Source: Methanobacteriota archaeon (GTDB lineage: Archaea; Halobacteriota; Bog-38; Methanoflorentales; Methanoflorentaceae). Taken from it: DNA of 15,078 nt. A model generated the notes under the pieces. It was not told the origin of the DNA and did no database searches. It saw only the letters and a program-made list of their open reading frames with translations. Of the stretch, positions 5,384 through 13,328 are shown piece after piece; the first letter of the stretch is position 1; each line of letters opens with the position of its first letter. A program made the position numbers and the translations under genes. Location of the stretch: the NCBI GenBank assembly GCA_003170935.1, contig PMYA01000105.1:2527-17604 (forward strand), read 5' to 3'.

Positions 5384-6976
5384 CTACAAGAGCGTTCTCG
5401 TCATGTACGGTCCGTCAAGGGCATAACCTTTCGTTTTATAGTAATCACGAACTCCGATTGCGCTATTAATCGCAAGCCGTTGCATCCCGGCATCGGATGC
5501 AATACTTTCTGCAGTGTGCAAAAGTTGAGCTCCAAATCCCCGATGCTGCCACTTTTTTTCGTGCCGCTCGCCTAGCATTGCCAAATTCCCGTATACACGT
5601 AGCTCTCTGATGAGCCCCGTTTCAGCTGTTATTTCAGGCCTCTCCGACTGGCACGGGAGACGTAGCCGTGCGAAACCGATAAGGTAATCCAAATCACTAA
5701 GCAAACCGACGGTTGAAATAAAGTACTCAATACCATTGCAGGCCCGATATTTTTCGACGCGGCTTTCGACGCTCTCCACTTGGGTAATGCCGTTAAGTCC
5801 AATCTCTCGGCACCGTATACAGCTGCAATCACCACCGAGTTCAAGCAAGCGCTTCTTGGCCAGCTGCCGTAAGTTGCTTTTTTTGACGCCGCTGACAATT
5901 CGTTGAGCGGGAATATCTCTCTGTACGCGCTGTAGTCTCACCCAGATGGGGAGTAGGGCTTTTACGCGAGCAATTAACTCAACAGCATTGGTCAGATCAA
6001 AGGAATCGTAATCGCCGCGCTTCCACAGCTCGTGCAATACTGTTGCCTCCGTCACAAGCGTTGGGTATATCTTGAGGTAGTCAGGACAAAACCGTTCGTC
6101 CGTGAACAGTTTTCGAAACATTTCTAGATCGGATTTGCAATCTGAGCCCGGTAATCCGGGCATGACGTGGAATCCAACCTTTAATCCGCTGTCGCGGCAC
6201 GCCCGGTTTGCCTCAACAGTATCAGCAACCGTGTGCCCTCGTTGGATAGCGAGGAGGATCTTATCTGAGGTACTCTGAAGGCCGAGCTCAACTTTAGTCC
6301 CCCCTAGGGACAACATTTCATCGACGTGATGTTGTTTGGCATAATCAGGCCGTGTTTCGAACGTCACTCCCACGTTTCTCGTTGATGCTGACGCGTTAGC
6401 CGAGAAGACTTCGTTAAGGCGGGGGGAGCTATCGGCGCGCGAGAGGGGGAAATCGTTCATTGCTTGTATGCACCGCTGAACGAACCACTCTTGATAATCA
6501 TGCGGGCGTGCGGTAAACGTCCCCCCCATGACAATCAGTTCCGCCTTATCAGTGGGGTGTCCTATCTGGCGTAACTGGCGTAGACGAGCTTTAACTTGCC
6601 TGTATGGGTCAAATCCGTGTTGAATCGCTCGTTTTGCTGCGGGCTCGAGGCCGGTATAGCTTTGAGGCACACAAAATTCAGGCCCCCCAGGACACGGTAC
6701 ACATTTGCCGTGGGGACACGGAAAAGGAGAGGTCATAACTGCGATGACTGCGACGCCTGATGCGGTTCTTGTTGGCTTCCGTTGCAGTACGTCAACCAGT
6801 TTGTATCTGATTTGGTCCTCTGCTGCCCCGTAGATTTGCGTGTTCGTCAGCAACGAGTTAGAACGGTAGCTCCGGGCTACCTCTATTTTCGCCTGCTGCA
6901 AATTCTGGCGCGTTATCTGGCCGTTGAGGATGCCGTCAATAATTTTGGCACAGGCGTCAGCGACTTGTTGCTCCAT
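5384..6976 (-). CDS. elp3: Elp3: tRNA wobble-uridine C5 carboxymethylation enzyme (radical SAM + acetyltransferase)
   Basis: 530 residues, the usual Elp3 length. An N-terminal helical region (about 1-70) is followed by a radical SAM domain with C87-x4-C92-x2-C95 in PFPCPHGKCVPCPGG, the compact archaeal form of the [4Fe-4S] site. Further Elp3 text includes YTGLEPAAKRA, LIVMGGTFTARP, FETRPDYAKQHHVDEML, VELGLQSTSDKIL and GFHVMPGLPGS. A zinc-type cluster CSCIRC follows near 390, and a GNAT domain fills the C-terminus (about 440-530) with the acetyl-CoA loop region KKWQHRGFGAQLL and the final YYKTKGYALDGPYM. The enzyme uses acetyl-CoA and SAM to begin cm5U formation at U34 of tRNA. In archaea it works alone, without other Elongator subunits. 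It ends convergently with the KTSC gene and has its own probable promoter at 7032-7045. Confidence 0.96.
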   Translation of the reverse strand: MEQQVADACAKIIDGILNGQITRQNLQQAKIEVARSYRSNSLLTNTQIYGAAEDQIRYKLVDVLQRKPTRTASGVAVIAVMTSPFPCPHGKCVPCPGGPEFCVPQSYTGLEPAAKRAIQHGFDPYRQVKARLRQLRQIGHPTDKAELIVMGGTFTARPHDYQEWFVQRCIQAMNDFPLSRADSSPRLNEVFSANASASTRNVGVTFETRPDYAKQHHVDEMLSLGGTKVELGLQSTSDKILLAIQRGHTVADTVEANRACRDSGLKVGFHVMPGLPGSDCKSDLEMFRKLFTDERFCPDYLKIYPTLVTEATVLHELWKRGDYDSFDLTNAVELIARVKALLPIWVRLQRVQRDIPAQRIVSGVKKSNLRQLAKKRLLELGGDCSCIRCREIGLNGITQVESVESRVEKYRACNGIEYFISTVGLLSDLDYLIGFARLRLPCQSERPEITAETGLIRELRVYGNLAMLGERHEKKWQHRGFGAQLLHTAESIASDAGMQRLAINSAIGVRDYYKTKGYALDGPYMTRTLL

Positions 6977-7031
6977 ATGACACTATCGACGATTAATACG
7001 ACTTGGCTAATAAATACTCCGTCATCTCAGA

Positions 7032-7045
7032 GCTTTATAAAAAAC
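7032..7045 (-). promoter_or_regulatory. TATA-like element upstream of elp3
   Basis: On the minus strand GTTTTTTATAAAGC, within the 100-bp gap between the nitroreductase stop and elp3. Transcription would start near 7010, leaving a leader of about 35 nt. A second A/T-rich candidate (GTATTTATTAG, near 7009-7019) lies closer to the ATG. Confidence 0.4.
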
Positions 7046-7076
7046 GCTAATGTAAGAAAGAAGCGATGAGCGACAA

Positions 7077-7628
7077 TTAAGCGCCTTCTGAGCTCCAAAA
7101 CTCTTGGTGAGTGAACCGACTGAGCGCCATTCGAGGTCTAGGCTCTGGAACCTCCCCTGCATATCCAATAGGGAGCATTAAAACAGGTCGAATATCGACA
7201 GGTATTTCTAAAGAGCTTGAAACGCGTTTTTCATCGAACGCACCTATCCAGCACGTCGCGACGCCCAGCGCTTCTGCTGCGAGTTGTATGTAGCTGGCAG
7301 CGATGGTGGCGTCCTGGACCGCGTAAAGCTCAGCACGTTGTCCGTACGCAATGCGAGACCGTACTATGTTCGCGCAACCGACGAGCACGACCGGGGCCAT
7401 TGCGACAAAGAACTGCCCGTAAGCCGCTAGAGCCAGTTCGTGCTTCTTATTGGGGTCTCGCACGACAATAAAATCACGCGCTTGTAAGTTACCAGCGGAA
7501 GGCGCGAGCTGCGCGGCTTTGAGGAGCTCGTCCACCAGTTCCTTGCTTATTATCTCTCGCAAATACCGCCTTACAGAGCGGCGCCTCTGCATAATTCCCG
7601 ATAATGTGTCGTGGTCTGACGCTACCAT
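7077..7628 (-). CDS. Nitroreductase-family FMN oxidoreductase
   Basis: 183 residues, normal for the single-domain nitroreductase fold. FMN-binding text: RRRSVRRYL near 15-22 (phosphate-contacting Arg residues), LAPSAGNLQARDFIVV near 42-57, and GVATCWIGAFDE with LMLPIGYAGEVPEPRPR in the C-terminal half. These flavoproteins use NAD(P)H or another donor, bind FMN at a dimer interface and act in the cytosol; the natural substrate is not readable from sequence. ATG 7628 is close to the palindromic TATA element, so the mRNA is probably leaderless; a second in-frame ATG (MQRRRSVRRY) is possible but would leave little before the FMN site. It is divergent from the ACT/homoserine dehydrogenase operon and shares its promoter core. 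Confidence 0.92.
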   Translation of the reverse strand: MVASDHDTLSGIMQRRRSVRRYLREIISKELVDELLKAAQLAPSAGNLQARDFIVVRDPNKKHELALAAYGQFFVAMAPVVLVGCANIVRSRIAYGQRAELYAVQDATIAASYIQLAAEALGVATCWIGAFDEKRVSSSLEIPVDIRPVLMLPIGYAGEVPEPRPRMALSRFTHQEFWSSEGA

Positions 7629-7652
7629 GGAAAAGGGTTATTAGTCAAATGC

Positions 7653-7662
7653 ATATTAATAT
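7653..7662. promoter_or_regulatory. Palindromic TATA box shared by divergent genes
   Basis: ATATTAATAT is a perfect 10-bp palindrome at the centre of the 55-bp gap. Its centre is about 26-30 bp from both starts (ATG 7684 plus, ATG 7628 minus), so one TATA element could drive both directions. At that spacing both mRNAs would be leaderless or nearly so, although TTGGAG (7671-7676) stands at ribosome-binding distance from ATG 7684. Confidence 0.55.
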
Positions 7663-7683
7663 ACCCAAGCTTGGAGTAAAAAT

Positions 7684-8214
7684 ATGAGAATTTCGATGGA
7701 TCTAGAGTTGAAAGATACACCCGGTCAGCTCATACACGTGTTAACTCCCGTGTCCGCCCTCGGCGGCAACGTTTTAAGCATCGTTCACCATCACGATAAG
7801 AAAACGTTTCGCAATACGGTACCGGTCTACGTAATTTTCGATATCGAAGAACACAAGCTCGAAGAGCTTCAGGAAGGACTTGAAAAGAACGGCGTGACGG
7901 TTGTGCGGATAGGCAAGATGAGGCTGCGCGAAAGGGCACACATCTTGCTCATCGGGCATATTATCCATACTGACTTGCGACAAACGATTGATACGATTGA
8001 TAGTACAGGATTTGCTGAAGTTCAAGACCTCAGTCTTTCAATGCCCGCTATCGACGGCCCTTCGTCAGCTATTGTTACAATAATGGCTACTGGAAATGAG
8101 GAACTAAAAACGTCAATCGCACTTCTCAAAGAAATCGCTGAGCGCAAGGATTTGCTCGTTATCGTACCAATAGATGAGGGCGGACTATCCGGAGGCCAGA
8201 ACAATGCAGGATAA
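7684..8214 (+). CDS. ACT-domain protein, probable amino-acid sensor paired with homoserine dehydrogenase
   Basis: 176 residues. The first ACT domain opens the protein: MDLELKDTPGQLIHVLTPVSALGGNVLSIVHHHDK, with the DxPGxL...GGN pattern that forms the ligand site. A second ACT-like half runs from about 85 (RAHILLIGHIIHTDLRQTIDTIDSTGFAEVQDLSLSM) to the end. No DNA-binding domain is seen. In many euryarchaea such a gene directly precedes homoserine dehydrogenase, where a fused ACT domain in bacterial enzymes gives threonine feedback; here it may act in trans. Its last codons overlap the start of hom by 11 bp, so production is coupled. TTGGAG lies 7 nt before the ATG. Confidence 0.88.
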   Translation: MRISMDLELKDTPGQLIHVLTPVSALGGNVLSIVHHHDKKTFRNTVPVYVIFDIEEHKLEELQEGLEKNGVTVVRIGKMRLRERAHILLIGHIIHTDLRQTIDTIDSTGFAEVQDLSLSMPAIDGPSSAIVTIMATGNEELKTSIALLKEIAERKDLLVIVPIDEGGLSGGQNNAG

Positions 8215-9178
8215 CTCGTCTCCCTTTAAACTCGCTATTATTGGATTTGGGGCCGTAGGACAAGGAGTTGCGCGAGTCGTGCAAAGCGTGCCACATTTGG
8301 AAGTTGTAGCTATTGCCGATTCAAAAGGGGTTGCGCTCACGCCTGACTTAGAGGACGTGCTTGCGCGCAAGCGCAAGGGTAAGTCCATCGCAAATTCTGA
8401 TCTTACCGCGCTCGACGTCATACGAACTGTTGACCACGACGTCGTCGTAGAGGTTACACCTACGAATATTGAAAATGGGGAGCCCGGTTTGACGCACTTT
8501 CGTGAAGCGCTTAAAAACAAGCGAAACGTAGTTACCTCAAACAAAGGCCCTCTGGTCGCAGCCTTTGGCGAGTTAACTGAGTTGGCTCGTGCACAAGGGG
8601 TAGCGTTGCGGTACGAGGCGACTGTCGGCGGCGCGATGCCCATTATCAACCTTATACGCGACACCCTTGCAGGCACTCAAGTACTTGGAATAAGGGGTGT
8701 GCTCAATGGCACATGTAACTACATACTCACTCGAATGGCTGAGGAGGCCCTTGAATATGATCAGGTCTTGAGCGAAGCGCAGGATATGGGCATAGCTGAA
8801 GCAGACCCTACATATGATGTGGCTGGCATTGACACCGCTTGTAAGGTCGTCATATTGGCAAATGCGTTTTTTAACCGTCAAGTCACGTTTGCAGACGTTA
8901 ATGTAATAGGTATAGAGCAGATCACGCAAGACGCATTGCAGCTCGCGCGGCAGCGAGGATTTATGGTAAAACTCATTGGCGACGTTCAAGAGCTAACGGT
9001 CGCTCCAAAGTTAATACCACTGGGGCATCCGCTCAACGTAAGTGGCACGCTTAACGCCGCTTCGATTTTAACTGATACCGCCGGTGAGATCACTGTCGCC
9101 GGCAAAGGAGCCGGCTCGATTGAGACCGCAAGTGCAATTTTAAGTGATATTCTGAGTCTGATGCGAGAACGCGACTAA
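8204..9178 (+). CDS. hom: Homoserine dehydrogenase
   Basis: 324 residues from ATG 8204, chosen because GGAGG at 8191-8195 is 8 nt before it; the longer frame from ATG 8174 lacks this support. NAD(P)-binding Rossmann motif GFGAVGQG at about 14-21; TSNKGPL near 108 carries the family lysine; then YEATVGGAMPIINLI, the substrate-site NGTCNYILTRM, and EADPTYDVAGIDTACK with the catalytic Asp/Lys region. There is no C-terminal ACT domain, matching the separate ACT gene upstream. The enzyme reduces aspartate semialdehyde to homoserine, the branch point to threonine and methionine, in the cytosol. It overlaps the ACT gene by 11 bp in one operon and ends convergently 37 bp from the DUF373 gene. Confidence 0.96.
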   Translation: MQDNSSPFKLAIIGFGAVGQGVARVVQSVPHLEVVAIADSKGVALTPDLEDVLARKRKGKSIANSDLTALDVIRTVDHDVVVEVTPTNIENGEPGLTHFREALKNKRNVVTSNKGPLVAAFGELTELARAQGVALRYEATVGGAMPIINLIRDTLAGTQVLGIRGVLNGTCNYILTRMAEEALEYDQVLSEAQDMGIAEADPTYDVAGIDTACKVVILANAFFNRQVTFADVNVIGIEQITQDALQLARQRGFMVKLIGDVQELTVAPKLIPLGHPLNVSGTLNAASILTDTAGEITVAGKGAGSIETASAILSDILSLMRERD

Positions 9179-9215
9179 TCGTTGGGCATACCCTGAAGAT
9201 TGTATGTGTTGACGA

Positions 9216-10382
9216 TTACTTTTCGCTTGAACTGGGTGAGCTCTGTTGCGCTATAGGCGGCTCTTGCCCTCTTTTTATAAGAGAAGATATAGCGATGCCA
9301 GTCAAGGCGATAATGATCGCACCGGCAACTGAAAATAAGAGCAGCTGGAAGCCTGTGACGATTTCGATACTCCTTGACGTCTGAGTTATCAAAACGTCCG
9401 CTGGGTTCAGCACAGGGATTGGCTTTCCTCCAAGTGCTAATATGAGGATACTTGCGCTCCATAAAATCAGACCGGTCGAAAATATGAAGAAAGGAATTTC
9501 CACACGTCGCCACGCGTGTTTTGTATCGTTTAGATAAGCGTCGATTATTCGGCCGATAATTGCGATCACCCCTGCTGCAACGAACCACCACACAGCGGTA
9601 TTAATGAAGACTGCTGCGGCGAGCACGCCGCCATAACTGCTGAAGTCCAAACTCAAGGTCGTGATAATACCTTGTGCTATTCCGATAATCCCCAGTGCAA
9701 GGGCTACCATATACGTAACAAACGAGATATTGCCCCCATAAAACGAAGACTTCACACTTTGGACAATGCCTTCAAGAGGTTCATCAAGCCCAAACCCTCG
9801 AAAAAGAAGGTATATGCCAATGAATGCGCTTATTACAATGAGAGCACCTTCGGGTTGCCGAGCAAACGAGAATATCGCAAATAAAATGAGGGTAAGTCCG
9901 ACAGGTATAAAAAAATAGTTCGCAATCTTTGGATCCTCGAAGAGCTTCTTGATCGTGTAATAGGTACTTTCGAGGCTTTCAGACTGACGTATGACCACGC
10001 GTTTTACGCCGTCAATTTGTATACGGGATTCAACGATAGGCAGTATAAATTCATCTTCTGCGCCGTCAGAGACGATAACGACACTCGTCGCGTTAACCTT
10101 TTTAAGTACAAAGTCAAGCTGCTTTGCGAGGATTTGGTCTGATTTTAAGCCAACATCTTCGCTGCCTGCTATGGACGCGATCTCGGCGTCGACTCCTTCT
10201 GACTTTAGATCGTCATAAACGCGAATGCCCTCAAAAATAGCGTTTACGTCAGAATCTTCGGGATCGATCAGTCCGAGCTGTAACGCTGCGTTGACGTTGT
10301 CTTCCCGCCCGACGATCGGACACTGAAGGTGGGCTTTTGAGCCCAGATCGTTGTCACGATCGATACACAAGACCAGTTTCAT
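9216..10382 (-). CDS. DUF373 family membrane protein
   Basis: 388 residues. The soluble N-terminal part (1 to about 150) starts MKLVLCIDRDNDLG and contains CPIVGREDNVNAALQLGLIDPEDSDVNAIF, then VVIVSDGAEDEFILPIVESR; these are the hallmarks of DUF373, an archaeal family of unknown function with a Toprim/Rossmann-like acid-rich core (CIDRDND, SDGAEDE). About six membrane helices follow (156-174, 179-195, 221-240, 250-278, 296-317, 341-368), ending in a Ser-rich tail. The acidic clusters could bind a metal, which is inference. The gene starts 24 bp after the coiled-coil gene; a CTATAAG element over that gene's stop may give it its own leaderless promoter. No clear Shine-Dalgarno sequence precedes ATG 10382. 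Confidence 0.9.
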   Translation of the reverse strand: MKLVLCIDRDNDLGSKAHLQCPIVGREDNVNAALQLGLIDPEDSDVNAIFEGIRVYDDLKSEGVDAEIASIAGSEDVGLKSDQILAKQLDFVLKKVNATSVVIVSDGAEDEFILPIVESRIQIDGVKRVVIRQSESLESTYYTIKKLFEDPKIANYFFIPVGLTLILFAIFSFARQPEGALIVISAFIGIYLLFRGFGLDEPLEGIVQSVKSSFYGGNISFVTYMVALALGIIGIAQGIITTLSLDFSSYGGVLAAAVFINTAVWWFVAAGVIAIIGRIIDAYLNDTKHAWRRVEIPFFIFSTGLILWSASILILALGGKPIPVLNPADVLITQTSRSIEIVTGFQLLLFSVAGAIIIALTGIAISSLIKRGQEPPIAQQSSPSSSEK

Positions 10383-10406
10383 TCTTACTTACAAGGAGCG
10401 TGAAGC

Positions 10407-11267
10407 TTATAGAAGACCTGAGCGCTGCAAAAGGAGGAGATCATCTGTCTCGAGTTTTTGTCCGTCTTTAAACATAGCATAAACTTCCTCAGCTCGTTTA
10501 AGCACGTCGACCCTCTCGCGAGATTCACGGGCTTCTTTGGTGCGCTTTTTGAGACTCGATATGATCTTGTCGTAGTCTCTTAATTCCTTCTCCATTTTTA
10601 TGTACTTTTGATGCTGTTCGTCCGCACTCTCTTGTGCGCGCACAAATTCTTTATGTGCGACATCAGCTTCAGCGCGAATCTTATCCGCTTCCTTGAAACA
10701 TTTCAGCATCTGTTCGTGGCATTCCTGCGCACGGTCTGCGTTATCCGTAAGCTGCTTGTGAAATTCGCTTGCCTCTTCCCGGAGCTGGTGAGCATTATCC
10801 AACGCTTCTTTGAGTTCAGTGTTGTTTTCAAGCTCTACCCGCTTCTTTCTGTACTCTTCCCAGAGGTGGGCGATGTGATCCACAAGTTCGCGCTCTTTTT
10901 CCGTACTTACAACTTCAGTCTGCTGCCTAAATTCAAGCTGATCAATTTCGCGCTTGAGTTCGCTTAGCGAAAGTCCGCCTGCGACTCTAAATTTTCTTTT
11001 GATCTGGTCTGCTTTTGCGAGGAAGGTATTTGCTTGTTCATTAAGGCTGTCCCGCTTATCCTTGTTCTCTGAAACGAGCTTATTGTACTCATCTCGCTTG
11101 TCTTTAGACTGCTGTGCGCTGTCTATCAATGCTCGGGTCTTCGTGTTTAACTCGTCACGTCTCGTAGCGAACTGACTTGCTTCTGCGTTTAGCCGGTTAC
11201 GCTCAAGCTTCGAGGCGTCGGCTTCCTTTTTTAGCAAGGCTTTTTTTTCCTGCAACTCTTTCAGCAT
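10407..11267 (-). CDS. Archaeal coiled-coil protein (COG1340-like)
   Basis: 286 residues, almost entirely heptad-rich charged helix, no membrane segment. The order matches a conserved archaeal family: an N-terminal coil with repeated RDELN/KRDEYNKLVSENKDKRDSLNEQAN units, a central break IKRKFRVAGGLSLSELKREIDQLEFRQQTEVVSTEKERELV, a second long coil, and the C-terminal motif MFKDGQKLETDDLLLLQRSGLL. The protein is widespread in archaea but its function is not established; RNA or ribosome association has been suggested for relatives, which I treat as unverified. The start is set by GAGAGGAG ending 3 nt before ATG 11267. It overlaps serB by 65 bp in another frame, so the genes are tightly coupled. 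Confidence 0.88.
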   Translation of the reverse strand: MLKELQEKKALLKKEADASKLERNRLNAEASQFATRRDELNTKTRALIDSAQQSKDKRDEYNKLVSENKDKRDSLNEQANTFLAKADQIKRKFRVAGGLSLSELKREIDQLEFRQQTEVVSTEKERELVDHIAHLWEEYRKKRVELENNTELKEALDNAHQLREEASEFHKQLTDNADRAQECHEQMLKCFKEADKIRAEADVAHKEFVRAQESADEQHQKYIKMEKELRDYDKIISSLKKRTKEARESRERVDVLKRAEEVYAMFKDGQKLETDDLLLLQRSGLL

Positions 11268-11949
11268 GCGCTCCTCTCTCGAATATCGGCAGTATCATGG
11301 TGAGGTCCTTCTGCATAATTACGATGTCTGCAATATCGTACAGAATTGGACTTGCGTTAAATGCTATGGAAAACCCGGCAGCTTCAAACATTGAGACGTC
11401 ATTTGCCCCATCTCCGATCACAATACAGTCCTCCGGGCGTACCCCCTCTCGCTTGGCAATCGCCTCGAGTGCCTCTTTTTTGGAGTTTTGGTGCACTAAT
11501 GGTCCAATAACTTCTCCTGTCAATAATCCGTCTTGTATAACGAGTTCATTGGCCATCAGACAGTCAATTCCGAGTTCTTGAGCTACCTTGCGGGCAACGA
11601 TGGTAAACCCTCCAGAAACCATTGCGATCTTATACTCTTTCTTAAGCTCCTGGATGAGCTCTTTGGCCCCCTTCATGAGAAGGAGCTCTGAGGCTACTTT
11701 ATTGACCTCCGCTACGTTAAGGCCTTTTAAGAGCTTTACGCGTTCTCGTAAGGCCTCTTCGTAATCCATCTCGCCCCTCATGGCGCGCTTTGTGAGCCCC
11801 GCCACAAGGTCTCCGACATTGGCAGCTTTTGCCAACTCATCGATTGTCTCGCCATCGATGAGTGTGCCATCCATATCGAAAACTATCAGTATTGCACTTC
11901 CGCTGCAAAATAATCTACCAAGCGGGGAATTGGTAAGCTCCAAGCTCAT
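11203..11949 (-). CDS. serB: Phosphoserine phosphatase
   Basis: 248 residues, HAD-superfamily SerB. Motif [12 protein letters not shown] with nucleophile D25 and D27; the cap text [34 protein letters not shown] is typical of SerB; motif II VSGGFT; motif III lysine in NSKKEAL; motif [21 protein letters not shown]. It hydrolyses O-phosphoserine to serine in the cytosol, the last step of the phosphorylated serine pathway. ATG 11949 overlaps the glyA end by 35 bp; AGGAGG in glyA is 18 nt upstream, rather far, so a later start nearer motif I is possible because SerB proteins usually begin 6-8 residues before the first Asp. The C-terminal 20 residues overlap the coiled-coil gene. Confidence 0.94.
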   Translation of the reverse strand: MSLELTNSPLGRLFCSGSAILIVFDMDGTLIDGETIDELAKAANVGDLVAGLTKRAMRGEMDYEEALRERVKLLKGLNVAEVNKVASELLLMKGAKELIQELKKEYKIAMVSGGFTIVARKVAQELGIDCLMANELVIQDGLLTGEVIGPLVHQNSKKEALEAIAKREGVRPEDCIVIGDGANDVSMFEAAGFSIAFNASPILYDIADIVIMQKDLTMILPIFERGAHAERVAGKKSLAKKGSRRLEA

Positions 11950-13168
11950 GGCTAAAGCAGTATTCGACCTCCTGGTAGTTATTTTTAAACTCTACCACAT
12001 CTTTTTTAACCTTTTCGGGTGCTTTGCCGTTAAGTACGCGGGCGACAAGTCCCGCTACAACTCTCATCTCTGACTCTTTCATTCCTAGTCGTGTAAGCTC
12101 TTGCGTTCCAAATCGGATCCCCGAAGGATTTTCTGGAGCATTATGATCATCCCACGGTAACAGATTCTTATTGGCAATGATGTTTGCCTTTTCAAGAGCA
12201 ACTGCCATAGCACTAGCGCGTCCTACATCCAATACGATCTGATGAGACTCGGTGAACTCTTTTTCAGGACACAACACGTTGAATCCGTGGTCGTGGAGCG
12301 CCGCACCAAGCGTCTTTGCATTCTTGATCGTCTGCTGAGCGTACGCTTTTCCAAATTCAAGCATTTCTACGAGTGTGACCGCTAGACCCGCCACGTGATG
12401 CAAGTGGTGGTTGCTGACGGTTCCCGGAAACACAGCGTCATCGATCGCGTCTGCCAGTGCGCGCGTAGTAAAGATTATTCCGTGTTGGGGTCCGGGAAAC
12501 GTCTTATGCGTTGAACCGGTCATCACATCAACTCCTTCGTTGAGTGGGTCCTGGAACTGCTCGCCCGCGATGAGGCCGAGCACGTGTGCGGCATCGTACA
12601 CGATTGTGGCGCCGACGTCACGTGCGGCATCGTACGCTTCTTTGACCGGGTGTGGGAAGAGAAACAAGCTCGCCCCAAAGAGCACGATTTTGGGCTTCTT
12701 TTCATAAATCGTCGAGACCATCGCATCGGTGTCGATATTCATCTCTTCGTAGTCGAAGGGATGTTTGACGATTCTTAGGTGACGAATACCCGGACCGGAC
12801 TTCGTCCCGTGGCTTAGGTGACCACCGTGCGAGGTGTCAAGTGCCATTAGTACATCATTTTGGCTTGAAAGGGCAAAAAAAGCAGCAATATTCGCGTTTA
12901 CGCCCGAGATGGGTTGTACGTTAACGTGCTCAGCCCTGAACAGTTTGAGGGCTAAGTCGATGGCGTACTGCTCGACCTCGTCGATGTACTTAACCCCTTG
13001 GTAGTACCGGTGGCCAACCTTACCCTCGGCGTATCGATGGCCGAAATCGGATGCTAAAAGCTGACGCACGGCAGGACTAGTGATATTCTCACTCGCGATC
13101 AGAGGGAGGGATTCACTGAACCACTTGTGATGGGCCCTCACCGATCGTGTTATGTCCTCGACGTGCAT
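11915..13168 (-). CDS. glyA: Serine hydroxymethyltransferase
   Basis: 417 residues, full length. PLP-fold landmarks: [36 protein letters not shown] near 23-58, [29 protein letters not shown] with D192 that pairs with the PLP pyridine nitrogen and H195, and [13 protein letters not shown] with K222 as the PLP lysine. The C-terminal part has [14 protein letters not shown], typical of the family. The enzyme interconverts serine and glycine, passing the C1 unit to a tetrahydropterin; in archaea this may be tetrahydromethanopterin or folate, not decidable here. A TTTATCATA element near 13194-13202 (minus strand) is about 30 bp from the ATG, so the leader is short. First gene of the glyA-serB-coiled-coil operon. 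Confidence 0.97.
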   Translation of the reverse strand: MHVEDITRSVRAHHKWFSESLPLIASENITSPAVRQLLASDFGHRYAEGKVGHRYYQGVKYIDEVEQYAIDLALKLFRAEHVNVQPISGVNANIAAFFALSSQNDVLMALDTSHGGHLSHGTKSGPGIRHLRIVKHPFDYEEMNIDTDAMVSTIYEKKPKIVLFGASLFLFPHPVKEAYDAARDVGATIVYDAAHVLGLIAGEQFQDPLNEGVDVMTGSTHKTFPGPQHGIIFTTRALADAIDDAVFPGTVSNHHLHHVAGLAVTLVEMLEFGKAYAQQTIKNAKTLGAALHDHGFNVLCPEKEFTESHQIVLDVGRASAMAVALEKANIIANKNLLPWDDHNAPENPSGIRFGTQELTRLGMKESEMRVVAGLVARVLNGKAPEKVKKDVVEFKNNYQEVEYCFSHELGAYQFPAW

Positions 13169-13243
13169 GGCATCTAGAGATTATGCGTGCCTATGATAAA
13201 CCTTTCTCACTAGGCAACCCACAGCAAGATCAAATTCGATTTT

Positions 13244-13261
13244 AAAGACGTCAAAAGACGT
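13244..13261 (+). repeat. Direct repeat upstream of the channel-gene TATA box
   Basis: AAAGACGT occurs at 13244-13251 and again at 13254-13261, a 10-bp period placing both copies on the same DNA face. It ends 5 bp before the TATA element at 13267. A tandem regulator site is the likely reading. Confidence 0.5.
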
Positions 13262-13266
13262 TACTA

Positions 13267-13274
13267 TTTATATC
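13267..13274 (+). promoter_or_regulatory. TATA box of the channel gene
   Basis: TTTATATC is a good archaeal TATA element. Transcription would start near 13295, giving a leader of about 33 nt that includes the dyad at 13307-13326 and the GGGGTG ribosome-binding site. Confidence 0.6.
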
Positions 13275-13306
13275 CCGCATTGATATGTAAGTGCAAAAGT
13301 TGGTTT

Positions 13307-13326
13307 CGAAAACCCCGGGGTGTTCG
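13307..13326 (+). promoter_or_regulatory. 20-bp near-perfect dyad covering the ribosome-binding site
   Basis: CGAAAACCCCGGGGTGTTCG has 10-bp arms with one mismatch. It includes GGGGTG (13317-13322), the probable Shine-Dalgarno sequence for ATG 13329. As DNA it could be an operator; as RNA it could fold (loop CCGG) and hide the ribosome-binding site. Confidence 0.5.
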
Positions 13327-13328
13327 CA

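Noticed and set aside
8573..8989. 138-residue minus-strand frame inside homoserine dehydrogenase
   Set aside because: Antisense to a clear enzyme with conserved motifs; no start signals or recognisable domain.
9175..9591. 138-residue minus-strand frame over the 3' part of the DUF373 gene
   Set aside because: It lies in another frame of a well-supported gene, has no ribosome-binding site and its composition looks non-coding.
10608..10967. Plus-strand hydrophobic frame antisense to the coiled-coil gene
   Set aside because: Antisense of Lys/Glu-rich helix naturally reads as Phe/Leu-rich; no independent support.
11880..11949. Possible ATA start of serB just before the DMDGT motif, as a third noncanonical case
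   Set aside because: GGAAGTG is an imperfect Shine-Dalgarno with short spacing and a canonical ATG exists upstream, so it does not strengthen the ATC idea.
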